From Aeromonas finlandensis (lineage in GTDB: Bacteria; Pseudomonadota; Gammaproteobacteria; Enterobacterales; Aeromonadaceae): 64,000 nt of DNA. This document shows positions 26,771 to 35,483 of the stretch, in pieces. The translations under genes and the position numbers were made by a program. Numbering within the stretch: the stretch's first letter is position 1; each line of letters starts with the position of its first letter. The notes under the pieces are model-generated. The model had not been told where the DNA came from. It searched no databases and saw nothing but the letters and a program-made list of their open reading frames with translations. The stretch is taken from NCBI RefSeq assembly GCF_000764645.1, contig NZ_JRGK01000031.1, forward strand, positions 1 to 64,000, given 5' to 3'.

Positions 26771-27336
26771 AAAAAGAGATCCTGACGCTGGCCCTGCTGG
26801 GCCTGCTGGCGGGTTGCAGCAGCCAGCCAAGCCTGCACTACTACTCGCTCGATGCCGACAGCCAGCAACCCGTTGCTGCTCCGGCCCAACCGCAGCACCA
26901 GCTGGTGCTGCGCCCGGTGGCGCTGGCCAGCCAGCTCGACCGGATCAGTCTGGTCTATCAGCTGGAAGGGCAGGAGCTGCACTTCACCGAGTACCATCGC
27001 TGGGCCGGTGCGCTGGACGATCAGCTCAACCAGCTCACCCTCAATGGCCTCTCCACCCGCCTGCCGGGCTGGGTGGTCCGGCAGGATGGCGCCCGCAAGG
27101 GACCGGTGCTGACCATTCTGGTGGAGCGCTTTCAGGGCCGTCATGACGGCAGCGCCGTGCTGAGCGGTCGCTGGCGCCTGCTGGCGGAAGATGGCACCGT
27201 GCTGCGTGATGCCCCCTTCCGTCAGGAGCGGGTACTGCCGGCCGATGGCTACAACGCACTGGTGAACGAGCTGGGTCAGGGCTGGCAACAGCTGCTCGAC
27301 CAGATCGCCGCCGAGGTACGCCAGAGCGCCAGCTAA
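26767..27336 (+). CDS. pqiC: PqiC-like outer-membrane lipoprotein
   Basis: 189-residue lipoprotein (DUF330/YmbA family) with a signal peptide and lipobox LLAGC at about residue 18, then HYYSLD, the family's opening motif. PqiC forms a ring in the outer membrane that docks the PqiB tube. The start overlaps the pqiB stop (ATGA), completing a pqiABC operon. Confidence 0.88.
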   Translation: MKKEILTLALLGLLAGCSSQPSLHYYSLDADSQQPVAAPAQPQHQLVLRPVALASQLDRISLVYQLEGQELHFTEYHRWAGALDDQLNQLTLNGLSTRLPGWVVRQDGARKGPVLTILVERFQGRHDGSAVLSGRWRLLAEDGTVLRDAPFRQERVLPADGYNALVNELGQGWQQLLDQIAAEVRQSAS

Positions 27337-27361
27337 TCGCCCATCCGCCGATTGCAGAGAT

Positions 27362-27393
27362 AAAAAAACGACGCCAGCTGGCGTCGTTTTTTT
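27362..27393. terminator. Bidirectional terminator between pqiC and rlmD
   Basis: AAAACGACGCC and GGCGTCGTTTT form a perfect stem with A- and T-runs on both sides, 25 bases after the pqiC stop. It serves convergent genes. Confidence 0.9.
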
Positions 27394-27416
27394 ATGGGCG
27401 AATGTCAGGCGATGAC

Positions 27417-27490
27417 TCACGCCTTGGCGGGCAGGCTCAGACGGGCAACCGCTTCTACATGCATGGCGTGGAGGGGGAACATGTCAATCG
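27417..27490 (-). pseudogene. Relic, diverged copy of the rlmD 3' end
   Basis: On the minus strand these bases read IDMFPLHAMHVEAVARLSLP then AKA and TGA. The intact rlmD ends VDMFPHSMHVEAVARLSL then PAKA and TGA (27509-27580). The last 13 residues (VEAVARLSLPAKA) are identical although many third positions differ, so the copies diverged under selection before becoming neighbours. The relic has no start and is joined to the live gene by an 18-bp spacer. Confidence 0.88.
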
Positions 27491-27508
27491 CTCCGCGCCA
27501 ATGCCCGA

Positions 27509-28873
27509 TCACGCTTTCGCTGGCAAACTCAGGCGAGCGACAGCCTCGACATGCATGGAGTGCGGGAACATATCGACCGGCTGCACCTCGTCCAGCACGA
27601 AGCCCTGCTTGACCAGCCAGGCAAGGTCGCGGGCCAGGGTCTGCGGGTTGCAGGAGACATAGACCAGACGACGGGGCGCCATGGCGACCAGGGTCTGCAA
27701 CACTGCCTTGTCACAGCCTTTGCGCGGCGGATCCAGCACCACCACGTCAGCGGTCACACCCTGCGCGTGCAGCTCGGGCATCAGCAGCTCGGCCTTGCCG
27801 ACGTGGAATTCGGTGTGCTCGATGCCGTTGAGGGCGGCGTTGCGGCGGGCATCGCTGATGGCGCTCTCCACCGACTCAATCCCCACCACCTTGGCGGCCT
27901 TGCCAGCCAGGAACAGGGAGATGGTGCCGATACCGCAATAGATGTCGAACACCGTCTCGTTGCCGGTCAGTTCGGCATACTCGAGGGCGCTGGAGTAGAG
28001 CACATCGGTCTGGGTCGGGTTGTTCTGGAAGAAGGAGAGCGGCGAGATCTCGAACTCGAGCTCGTGGATCTTGTCGCGGATCACCCCTTCCCCCAGCAGC
28101 ACCCGGTTGGTGGCGCCCAGAATGCGGTTGGTGCGCTCATCGTTGATGTTCTGGACCAGGGTAGTGACCGGCAGATCGCTCAGGGCGGTCAGCAGCTCGG
28201 CTTCGAACGGCAGCGCCTCGCCCAGGGTCACCAGCACCACCATCAGCTCGCCGCTCTTGAAGCCCTTGCGGGTCATCAGGTTGCGCACGCAGCCGGTGTG
28301 GTTCACCTCGTCATAGGCGGCGATGTCATGCTCGCGCATCCAGTTGCGCACGCGAGCATTGAGCTCGACGTGGAGCGAGTCCTGCACCGCACAGTCATCG
28401 GCGGTGATGAGATCGTGGGAGTGCTTGCGATAAAAACCGATCTCGGCACCGGCGTCGCAGCCGCGCACCGCATATTGGGCCTTGTTGCGATAGGCGAACG
28501 GACTCTCCATGCCAAGGATATCCTTGACCGGCGTGTCACCCAGCCCGGCCTGCTCCAGTGCGCTCTGCACCAGTGCCTGCTTGAGCTTGAGCTGGGCCGG
28601 ATAGGCCAGCGGGCGCACCTGACAGCCACCGCACTCGGTGTTGGGGCAGAAATCGGCAACCCGATCGGCAGAGGGCTGGAGCAGCTCGGTGACCTTGCCG
28701 TGCAGATAGTTCGGCTTGACCTCGGTCAGCTCCACCAGCGCCTGCTCACCGGGCAGCAGACCTTCGACAAACAGGGGGCGATCGAACAGGCGTCCTTTGC
28801 CATCTCCTTTGTCGGTCAGTTCCAGGATCTCGATCTGGTGTTGATGTCCCACTAACGGCATGAGCGGCTCCAA
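27509..28873 (-). CDS. rlmD: RlmD, 23S rRNA m5U1939 methyltransferase
   Basis: SAM-dependent RNA (uracil-5)-methyltransferase with a [4Fe-4S] cluster. 454 residues: an N-terminal TRAM domain (IEILELTDKGDGKGRLFD), cluster cysteines in FCPNTECGGCQ and DDCAVQD, a central domain, and a Rossmann methyltransferase domain with VFDIYCGIGTISLFLA, VVLDPPRKGC and the nucleophile in YVSCNPQTLARD. The start could also be the ATG four codons later (MPLVGHQ). A second, broken 3' end lies downstream. Confidence 0.93.
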   Translation of the reverse strand: MEPLMPLVGHQHQIEILELTDKGDGKGRLFDRPLFVEGLLPGEQALVELTEVKPNYLHGKVTELLQPSADRVADFCPNTECGGCQVRPLAYPAQLKLKQALVQSALEQAGLGDTPVKDILGMESPFAYRNKAQYAVRGCDAGAEIGFYRKHSHDLITADDCAVQDSLHVELNARVRNWMREHDIAAYDEVNHTGCVRNLMTRKGFKSGELMVVLVTLGEALPFEAELLTALSDLPVTTLVQNINDERTNRILGATNRVLLGEGVIRDKIHELEFEISPLSFFQNNPTQTDVLYSSALEYAELTGNETVFDIYCGIGTISLFLAGKAAKVVGIESVESAISDARRNAALNGIEHTEFHVGKAELLMPELHAQGVTADVVVLDPPRKGCDKAVLQTLVAMAPRRLVYVSCNPQTLARDLAWLVKQGFVLDEVQPVDMFPHSMHVEAVARLSLPAKA

Positions 28874-29173
28874 AAGTACTAAAAAATGGGGGGTGATGGA
28901 CGCGGCACAGCCATGCCCATCGAGAAAAGGTGGCAGAGTTTAGCGGAGATCCGGCCAAATTGCAGGCATTAAAAGCCCAATGGTTGTAGTGCTACCCGAG
29001 CCAGCTGGCCACGCCCCGATCCAGACCCGCAATGGGAAGCAGGCATGGCGGGGCGATCACCCCGTGGTGGCAGGCGGGCGGCGGCCAGCTCGGGCATCCT
29101 TTCAGACCGGCCAACCCTCTTGCAGGGCCTGCGGCGACCACCCACGAGCCAGCCACAGGGCAAATCGGCCGCC

Positions 29174-29222
29174 ATAAATTTAATTTATGGATTTTGCTGA
29201 AATGACCCAATTTTAACTTATA
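29174..29222 (+). repeat. 49-bp interspersed repeat, copy 1
   Basis: Begins ATAAATTTAATTTATGGATT and ends AACTTATA. It shares the first 23 bases exactly, and most of the remainder, with 59101-59149 in the same orientation. The start is itself a palindrome (ATAAATT-T-AATTTAT). This copy is enclosed by GGCCGCCA and TGGCGGCC. The remainder of 28874-29350 shows no ORF or other feature. Confidence 0.8.
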
Positions 29223-29359
29223 CCAAGTCAGTGGCGGCCCCCGCAGCCCCGCCGGGTTGCTCTTTGGCCGCCAGCGGGCCACCGCCGATCCTTGCGAGTC
29301 GATCCTGCAGAGATTGCACGGCCAAGCCCACCCTTTCCCTGTTGCGGCAAATTTAGCCC

Positions 29360-29388
29360 TTGGGCCACAACGCCCAGCCTGTTAAAAT
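29360..29388 (+). promoter_or_regulatory. Promoter of proS
   Basis: TTGGGC (29360-29365) and TAAAAT (29383-29388) with a 17-base spacer, about 55 bases before the proS start. Confidence 0.6.
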
Positions 29389-29443
29389 TCCGCCCTTGAA
29401 ATTATCCTGGGCCCCGCGCCCGTTCTAGCTAAGGTCTACCGCG

Positions 29444-31168
29444 ATGCGTACCAGCCAATATCTGCTTTCCACTCTCAAGGAAACCCCCTCCGACGCTGAA
29501 GTTGTCAGCCACCAGCTGATGCTGCGCGCCGGGATGATCCGTAAACTGGCCTCCGGCATGTATGCCTGGTTGCCAACCGGTCTGCGGGTACTGAAAAAAA
29601 TCGAGAACATTGTTCGCGAAGAGATGAACAATGCTGGTGCCGTCGAAGTCTCCATGCCGGTGGTGCAGCCCGCCGAACTGTGGCAGGAGTCCGGCCGCTG
29701 GGATGACTACGGTCCCGAGCTGTGCCGTCTGACCGACCGCCACAACCGCCCCTTCGTGCTGGGCCCGACCCACGAAGAGGTGATCACCGCGCTGGTGCGT
29801 TACGAAGTGAACAGCTACAAGCAGCTGCCGCTCAACCTCTACCAGATCCAGACCAAGTTCCGCGACGAAGTGCGCCCCCGTTTCGGCGTGATGCGTGGCC
29901 GTGAATTCCTGATGAAGGATGCCTACTCCTTCCACATCGACAAAGAGTCTCTGGTCGATACCTACGAGAAGATGCACGCCGCCTACTGCAAGGCCTTCAC
30001 CCGCATGGGTCTGAACTTCCGTCCGGTGCAGGCCGATACCGGCTCCATCGGTGGTACCGGTTCCCACGAATTCCAGGTGCTGGCCGAGAGCGGTGAAGAT
30101 CTGATCGCCTTCTCCGATACATCAGATTACGCCGCCAACATCGAGATGGCCGAAGCGCTGGCGCCGGCTGGCGAGCGCGCTGCCGCAACCAAAGCCCTGA
30201 CCAAGGTCGCCACCCCGGCCGTCCACACCATCGACGAAGTGGCCGCTTTCCTGAACGTGGCACCGACCGCCATCGCCAAGACCCTGCTGGTACTGGCAGA
30301 GGAAGACGAGCACGGCAAGCAGGCCGTCATCGCGCTGGTACTGCGTGGCGACCACGAGCTGAACGAAATCAAGGCCGAGAAGCTCTCTGGCGTTGCCAAC
30401 CCGCTCACCTTCGCCAACGACGAGCAGATTAAAGCGGCCGCCGGTTGCGATGCAGGCTCCATCGGCCCGGTCGGCTTTGCCGGTCGCATCATCGTCGATC
30501 GCAGCGCCGCCCATCTGGCGGACTTCGTCTGCGGCGCCAACGAGACCGGCTTCCACCTGACCGGTGCCAACTGGGATCGTGACATCGCTACCTACGAAGT
30601 TGCCGACCTGCGCAACGTGGTGGAAGGCGACCCGAGCCCGTGCGGCCAGGGCAAGCTGCTGCTCAAGCGCGGTATCGAAGTGGGCCACATCTTCCAGCTG
30701 GGGACCAAGTACTCCGAAGCGATGAAGGCGAGCGTGCTGAACGAAGGCGGCAAGTCCGTCACCATGGAGATGGGTTGCTACGGTATCGGGGTTTCCCGTC
30801 TGGTGGCTGCGGCCATCGAGCAGAACAACGACCAGTACGGCATCATCTGGCCGGACGCCATCGCTCCGTTCGAGGTGGCCATCGTGCCGATGAACATGCA
30901 CAAATCCGAGCGTGTGGCCGAGCAGGCACAGCAGTTCTACGCCGAGCTGAAAGCGGCCGGTGTGGATGTGCTGTTCGACGACCGTAAAGAGCGCCCGGGC
31001 GTGATGTTCGCCGACATGGAGCTACTGGGCATCCCGCACGCCATCGTCATCGGCGATCGCGGTCTGGACAACGGCGTGGTGGAGTACAAGTGCCGCCGCA
31101 CCGGCGAGAAGCAGGAAGTGGCCATCAGCGACATCATCGCCATGCTCAAGGCCAAGCTGGGCCGTTAA
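29444..31168 (+). CDS. proS: Prolyl-tRNA synthetase (bacterial type)
   Basis: Class II synthetase charging tRNA-Pro. 574 residues (E. coli 572). Motifs in order: [27 protein letters not shown], motif 2 around [13 protein letters not shown], the INS editing domain (about 225-405) that clears mis-charged alanine, motif 3 with [11 protein letters not shown], and the C-terminal anticodon-binding domain. Monocistronic. Confidence 0.97.
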   Translation: MRTSQYLLSTLKETPSDAEVVSHQLMLRAGMIRKLASGMYAWLPTGLRVLKKIENIVREEMNNAGAVEVSMPVVQPAELWQESGRWDDYGPELCRLTDRHNRPFVLGPTHEEVITALVRYEVNSYKQLPLNLYQIQTKFRDEVRPRFGVMRGREFLMKDAYSFHIDKESLVDTYEKMHAAYCKAFTRMGLNFRPVQADTGSIGGTGSHEFQVLAESGEDLIAFSDTSDYAANIEMAEALAPAGERAAATKALTKVATPAVHTIDEVAAFLNVAPTAIAKTLLVLAEEDEHGKQAVIALVLRGDHELNEIKAEKLSGVANPLTFANDEQIKAAAGCDAGSIGPVGFAGRIIVDRSAAHLADFVCGANETGFHLTGANWDRDIATYEVADLRNVVEGDPSPCGQGKLLLKRGIEVGHIFQLGTKYSEAMKASVLNEGGKSVTMEMGCYGIGVSRLVAAAIEQNNDQYGIIWPDAIAPFEVAIVPMNMHKSERVAEQAQQFYAELKAAGVDVLFDDRKERPGVMFADMELLGIPHAIVIGDRGLDNGVVEYKCRRTGEKQEVAISDIIAMLKAKLGR

Positions 31169-31188
31169 TTCCGCCCTCTTCCCGATAT

Positions 31189-31217
31189 AAAAAAGCGCGC
31201 CATTTGGCGCGCTTTTT
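31189..31217. terminator. Bidirectional terminator after proS
   Basis: AAAAAGCGCGCC and GGCGCGCTTTTT form a perfect stem with A- and T-runs. The neighbouring gene is convergent. Confidence 0.9.
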
Positions 31218-31260
31218 GTTTCTGTGTGCTGACGACGGCAACCGGATGGCTGGCTTCGCC

Positions 31261-31941
31261 TCAGGGATTGCGACCGATAAAGAGGTCGGTCACGTGGCAG
31301 CTGCTTCTGGCTTCCAGCGCGTCGAGCATATAGGCCGCCGCATCTTCCGGGGTCATGAAGCCACTCGGGTCCACGTGATCCGAGTTGTCCCAGAATTCGC
31401 TGCGGATCCCGCTCGGGTAGAGGTTGACCAGCCGCAGTGGCGAGCCTTTCAGCTCGGCGCGCAAGGATTCGAGAAAGCCGCGCATCCCCCATTTGGAGGC
31501 GCAGTAGAGGCTCTCGTTGGCCTTGCCCATCTGCGCGGCGGAGGAGAGCACGTTGGCCAATACCCCGCCTTGCTCGCCGATAAGCCGCACCGTCTGCTGG
31601 GCCACCAGAATGGTGGAGATAAGATTGCTCTCCACCACCCGGCGGATCTGCTCGGCGGTGTAGACACCGACCGGGCCAAACTCGCCGACCCCGGCGCAGT
31701 GGATCACCATGTCGGGCAGGCCGCCCCACTCCACCGCAGCGGCGAAGGCGACGTCGACCTCTTCATGGTGCGCCAGATCGGCAGCAATGCCGATCACCGC
31801 GCTGCCGAGCAGTTGCTCCTGCTCCTGCAGTCGCTGATAACGGCGTCCCATCATGGAGACCCGATGGCCCCGCTCAACCAGCCCGATGGTCAGGGCCCGG
31901 CCGAGACCAGAGCCAGCGCCTGTCACTATGATGTGGCCCAT
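31261..31941 (-). CDS. Short-chain dehydrogenase/reductase
   Basis: NAD(P)-dependent oxidoreductase of the classical SDR family. 226 residues from the ATG at 31941 with GAGGAG five bases upstream. The cofactor loop is VTGAGSGLGRALT (TGxxxGxG), the structural motif is IHCAGVGEF, and the catalytic set is Ser (SSAAQMG) plus Tyr-x3-Lys in YCASKWG. The substrate is unknown. It follows the OMP-type gene on the same strand with a ~30-bp gap, but a functional link is not evident. Confidence 0.85.
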   Translation of the reverse strand: MGHIIVTGAGSGLGRALTIGLVERGHRVSMMGRRYQRLQEQEQLLGSAVIGIAADLAHHEEVDVAFAAAVEWGGLPDMVIHCAGVGEFGPVGVYTAEQIRRVVESNLISTILVAQQTVRLIGEQGGVLANVLSSAAQMGKANESLYCASKWGMRGFLESLRAELKGSPLRLVNLYPSGIRSEFWDNSDHVDPSGFMTPEDAAAYMLDALEARSSCHVTDLFIGRNP

Positions 31942-31972
31942 GATCACTCCTCGTCGTCAGCTGACGCTCAGA

Positions 31973-32605
31973 TTAGAAAGTGAATTCACCACCCATGAAC
32001 CAGCCGTCTACAGACTGGTCGACGTTGGCGAAGTCGATCTTGGCTTCACGCCAGCCAGCACGCAGCTTGACCGGCACGGAGGAGAACTTGTAGGCACCGC
32101 CCAGACGGTAGTCATAGTTGTCCGCATCGTGAGTGCGCAGATCACCGAAGAAGGAGATGCCGGTACCCGGGATCTTCACTTCGCTGCCGGCATAGGCCAT
32201 CAGGGTGTTTTCGTCATAGCCCTTGCGACCGACGTAGACCTGCTCGCCATCGTAGTGACGACCGGTCAGACCCAGATCGATCTTGAACAGATCGTTGTTG
32301 AACAGACGATAGTAGAGGCTCAGATCGTAGGCGGTCAGGTCGTTCTTGAAGTTGCCGCCGGAGGTGCTGAAATCGGAGACTTCAAACTTGGCGTTCGGCA
32401 GGAAGATGATGCCGTGTTCCAGTTGCAGATAGCCGTTCCAGTTGTAGCTGTCGTCATAACGGCCATCGGCACTGTTGCCGTAAGCCTGACCACTGCCCTG
32501 AGCAGCCCATACATCGGCACCGGCGGCAAAACGCCAGTCGTCAGCGGCCATGGCACTCTGGCTGCACAGAGCCAGTACAAAACCGGCAATCAGCGTCTTT
32601 TTCAT
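31973..32605 (-). CDS. Outer-membrane beta-barrel protein (TIGR04219-type)
   Basis: 210 residues from MKKTLIAGFVLALCSQ, with a signal peptide ending at AMA (about 20). The mature part is made of alternating aromatic and polar strands (YNWNGYLQLEHGIIF, YDLSLYYRLFNNDLFKIDLG) and ends in EFTF, a C-terminal Phe typical of barrels inserted by BAM. The Gly-rich spacing resembles the OMP_w_GlyGly family. The function of that family is not established. Confidence 0.75.
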   Translation of the reverse strand: MKKTLIAGFVLALCSQSAMAADDWRFAAGADVWAAQGSGQAYGNSADGRYDDSYNWNGYLQLEHGIIFLPNAKFEVSDFSTSGGNFKNDLTAYDLSLYYRLFNNDLFKIDLGLTGRHYDGEQVYVGRKGYDENTLMAYAGSEVKIPGTGISFFGDLRTHDADNYDYRLGGAYKFSSVPVKLRAGWREAKIDFANVDQSVDGWFMGGEFTF

Positions 32606-32700
32606 CACTTCACTTCCTCTTGCATGCATGGAAAAGAGCACTATTTTACTCGGCGCAGCCAAAATACCCAGCGGGAATGCTGAACAAACGACGACAAATG

Positions 32701-33150
32701 TCAGTGCTTCATATGCTTCATGCCTGCCATCGGCTCAATCGGCTTCACCGGCAGCGACAGATCCAGTTTCTGGCCATCGTCCATGGTGAGGGTCAGCGGC
32801 ATGGGAGTCTGCTCGGAGAGGGTGCCCACCTCGAACAGCATGATATGGAAGCTGCCGGGCTGCAGCGCCACTTCGCCCTTGGCCGGGATCTCGATGCTCT
32901 CGACCTGACGCATTTTCATCAACCCATTCTCGTGCAGGTGAGTGTGCAGCTCGGCGCGTCCTACCGCCGGTGATGCCGCGGCCATCAGCTTGACCGGCTT
33001 GTCGGCATCATTCTTGAGCACCATGAATGCGGCGGTGTTGGGAGAGCCCGGCGGCAGCAGTCGCACATAGCCATCAACCGCCTCTACCTTGGCCAGCGCT
33101 GGCGCCGTCATGCCCAGCACCAGCAGAGAATAAAACGCACGTTTAAACAT
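32701..33150 (-). CDS. Copper chaperone PCu(A)C
   Basis: Periplasmic copper chaperone that helps metallate the CuA/CuB sites of haem-copper oxidases. 149 residues with a signal peptide ending at APALA. The copper-binding motif is visible as Met/His ligands in LMAAASP, ELHTHLHENGLMKM and GSFHIMLF. The C-terminus (GMKHMKH) adds further His and Met. Confidence 0.88.
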   Translation of the reverse strand: MFKRAFYSLLVLGMTAPALAKVEAVDGYVRLLPPGSPNTAAFMVLKNDADKPVKLMAAASPAVGRAELHTHLHENGLMKMRQVESIEIPAKGEVALQPGSFHIMLFEVGTLSEQTPMPLTLTMDDGQKLDLSLPVKPIEPMAGMKHMKH

Positions 33151-33240
33151 GGTTGAAATCCTTTTATGATGTTGTTAAACGGCTCCAAGGTTACCCCAAC
33201 GGCAACCTTGTTTGCACCTTTCAATAACAAGGATTTAGAC

Positions 33241-33990
33241 ATGGCCCCCATTCTCATCGCTGAGCAGCAGGATGGCTTGCTCACCCTGACCTTCAACCGC
33301 CCCGACAAGCGCAACGCCCTCAATACCGAGCTGTATGAACAACTGGTTGCCGCGCTGCGAGAGGCGGCGGCCGATGACGCGGTGCATGTCCTGTTATTGC
33401 AGGGGCAGCGCGACTGCTTCACCGCCGGTAACGATCTCGCCGACTTTATGGGCAAGAGCGCGCTGGAGCCCGACGACCCCATCCTGCAGTTCCTTCACAC
33501 TCTGGCCGACTTTCCCAAACCGGTGATCGCGGCGGTCGGTGGCCCGGCGGTGGGGATTGGCACCACCATCCTGCTCCACTGCGATCTGGTCTATCTGGCG
33601 GATAACGCCCGTCTGCAGCTCCCCTTTGTCGAGCTGGGGCTGGTGCCGGAGTTCGCCTCCAGCCTGCTGTTGCCGCGTCTGGTGGGTCACCTCAAGGCGG
33701 CCGAGCTGTTGCTGCTGGCCGAGGCGATCGATGCAGAGGAGGCGCTGCGACTCGGGCTCGCCAACAAGGTGGTGGCGGCCGATGGATTGCTCGCCTTTGC
33801 CCGCGAGCAGGGGCTGACGCTGGCGGCCAAACCGCCCAGGGCACTGCAAAAGAGCAAGGCACTGCTGAAACAAGAGCTCAAACAGGCGGTCCACTTCGTC
33901 ATCGATCTGGAGGCGCGCGCCTTCGCCCAGGCGCTGCAAGGGGAAGAGGCGCAGCAGCGCATTGCCCAGAAACTCAAACGGCGGGGCTGA
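33241..33990 (+). CDS. Enoyl-CoA hydratase/isomerase family protein
   Basis: Crotonase-fold enzyme. 249 residues from the ATG at 33241, preceded by AAGGA. The N-terminal fold signature is TFNRPDKRNALN, the first oxyanion-hole loop is FTAGNDLADF, and the second is GPAVGIGTTILLHCDLVY, followed by PFVELGLVPEF. A Glu in the usual hydratase position is not certain, so isomerase or another acyl-CoA reaction is possible. It stands alone between convergent and divergent genes. Confidence 0.85.
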   Translation: MAPILIAEQQDGLLTLTFNRPDKRNALNTELYEQLVAALREAAADDAVHVLLLQGQRDCFTAGNDLADFMGKSALEPDDPILQFLHTLADFPKPVIAAVGGPAVGIGTTILLHCDLVYLADNARLQLPFVELGLVPEFASSLLLPRLVGHLKAAELLLLAEAIDAEEALRLGLANKVVAADGLLAFAREQGLTLAAKPPRALQKSKALLKQELKQAVHFVIDLEARAFAQALQGEEAQQRIAQKLKRRG

Positions 33991-34008
33991 GCGGCCGCTC
34001 ACACCCGG

Positions 34009-34437
34009 TCAGTTGAGACGAAAACGGCCGATTAGTTCGCAGCCCTGCACCTTGTCCTGTAGCTGGATCAGCCGGGCAATCTCCGGATTGGGATGACGTT
34101 TGAGAAAAGCGAGCAGGGCGCCGCGACAGCAGCCCAGTTCGCTGATCAGTGCCTCGCACTCCCGGTTGGGGCATTGCGGCACCAGCGCCGTCACCAGCTC
34201 GGAGGCGAGCTTCAAATAGCGCAGCTCATAGGCCGGTTCACCCATCGCCCGCCAAAAATCGGCCAGCCGGTGACAGGTGGCGACCCGCATGGTGGCCAGC
34301 TCCGGCAACTCGACCTGGGTCATCTCGTAAACATCCCCCAGCGCCTGCTGATAAAAGCAGATCGCCGCCCCCAGCGAACCAGCCTGCCAGGCTCGCTCCG
34401 CCTCCAGCATGTACTGTTGCCAACGTTGTGGTGTCAT
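34009..34437 (-). CDS. Helical TPR-like protein of unknown function
   Basis: 142 residues, wholly helical by composition, with a TPR-like pair at the start (AWQAGSLGAAICFYQQAL). Four cysteines (FLCFYQ region aside, they fall in CHRLADF, CPNRECEA and CCRGALL). No signal peptide or membrane segment. It resembles short TPR proteins of Vibrio and Aeromonas annotated DUF2753, but I am not sure of that assignment. Confidence 0.6.
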   Translation of the reverse strand: MTPQRWQQYMLEAERAWQAGSLGAAICFYQQALGDVYEMTQVELPELATMRVATCHRLADFWRAMGEPAYELRYLKLASELVTALVPQCPNRECEALISELGCCRGALLAFLKRHPNPEIARLIQLQDKVQGCELIGRFRLN

Positions 34438-34593
34438 CTCGCTCTCCCGAGTCCGTCAGAGTGGGAGTGCTATCATGGCTAATTGAGAATAAATATCAAC
34501 TAGAGAGTGGGGGCAGGATCGCTCCTCACCTTGGCAAACCGGATGCCCGACCTTATGATCGTGCCCTTCCCCCCTTCTTTGGAGCACACCACA

Positions 34594-34668
34594 ATGCGAC
34601 CTCGTCTCCCGCAGATGCTGGGCTGCTCCCTGCTCTGCGTGCCCCGCATGCTGGTCTGGATCTATTAG
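34594..34668 (+). CDS. Possible 24-codon leader ORF before the acetyltransferase
   Basis: ATG-to-TAG mini-ORF (MRPRLPQMLGCSLLCVPRML then VWIY) with GGAG nine bases upstream, ending 53 bases before the acetyltransferase ATG. Its position recalls attenuator leader peptides of inducible resistance genes. No clear pairing between the leader and the downstream ribosome site was worked out, and chance occurrence is possible. Confidence 0.25.
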   Translation: MRPRLPQMLGCSLLCVPRMLVWIY

Positions 34669-34721
34669 CTGCGCTTCATCGAACGCAACCAATCCGATCC
34701 ATTCAGCAAAGGAGTACCAGG

Positions 34722-35381
34722 ATGAACACCTGCCAGCACTGGTCACAGGTCGAATACCTGCACCTGACGGTGACCAACCCCAACATCTGCCTCAAGGGGC
34801 AGCACAGCTACTACTCGGGCGCCTGGGATGGCCCCTTCGAGGAGGTGGTGGTGCGCTACCTCCATGGCGACCGCTTCAGCCGCAGCCCCGATACCGGCTG
34901 GGAGCCGCTGTGGCATATCGACCGGCTCCATATCGGCGACTATGTGCAGATTGCCGCCGGGGTGAAGATCATCATGGGGGGCAACCACACCCACAACACC
35001 GCCTTTATCAGCACCTATCCGTTTGCCGATCTGGCGGCGCTCAAGCGCAGCTACCGCCCCGCCGGTGATACCCGCATCGGCAACGATGTCTGGATCGGCA
35101 TGGAGGCGATGATCATGCCCGGTGTCACCATCGGCGATGGTGCCATCATCGCCGCCCGGGCGCTGGTCACCAAAGACGTGCCGCCCTATGCCATGGTGGC
35201 AGGCACCCCGGCCAGGGTGGTGCGAATGCGCTTTGACGAGGATGAGATTGCCCGGCTTCAGGCTCTCGCCTGGTGGGATTGGCCAAACGAGCAGGTCAAC
35301 GCCCTGTTGCCGCTGATCCAGCAAGGGGACGTGGCACTACTGGAGCAGGCGGCCGCCCGCTGGCATCAGCGCCATGGGTGA
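34722..35381 (+). CDS. Xenobiotic O-acetyltransferase, Vat/CatB-like
   Basis: Left-handed-beta-helix acetyltransferase using acetyl-CoA. 219 residues from the ATG at 34722, preceded by GGAG. Hexapeptide repeats run through the middle (LHIGDYVQIAAGVKIIMGG, DTRIGNDVWIGMEAMIMPG). The active-site His is in GGNHTHNT and the CoA-binding end in YAMVAGTPARVVR. The family includes chloramphenicol (CatB) and streptogramin (Vat) acetyltransferases and many with unknown substrates. Drug resistance is not shown by sequence alone. Confidence 0.85.
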   Translation: MNTCQHWSQVEYLHLTVTNPNICLKGQHSYYSGAWDGPFEEVVVRYLHGDRFSRSPDTGWEPLWHIDRLHIGDYVQIAAGVKIIMGGNHTHNTAFISTYPFADLAALKRSYRPAGDTRIGNDVWIGMEAMIMPGVTIGDGAIIAARALVTKDVPPYAMVAGTPARVVRMRFDEDEIARLQALAWWDWPNEQVNALLPLIQQGDVALLEQAAARWHQRHG

Positions 35382-35417
35382 CCACAGCTCACCATCCGTC
35401 AAACATCGGACAGCAGA

Positions 35418-35443
35418 AGGGCGACCCACGGGTCGCCCTCTTT
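35418..35443. terminator. Terminator between convergent genes
   Basis: AGGGCGACC pairs with GGTCGCCCT, followed by CTTT. It lies 37 bases after the acetyltransferase stop and before the convergent ParB-like gene. Confidence 0.75.
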
Positions 35444-35483
35444 CATATCCGCCATGTTTGAGATGGCGTCATCGCTCATCCGG

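Noticed and set aside
27394-27612. Plus-strand small ORF over the rlmD 3' region
   Set aside because: It is antisense to rlmD and its relic; the conserved reading is on the minus strand.
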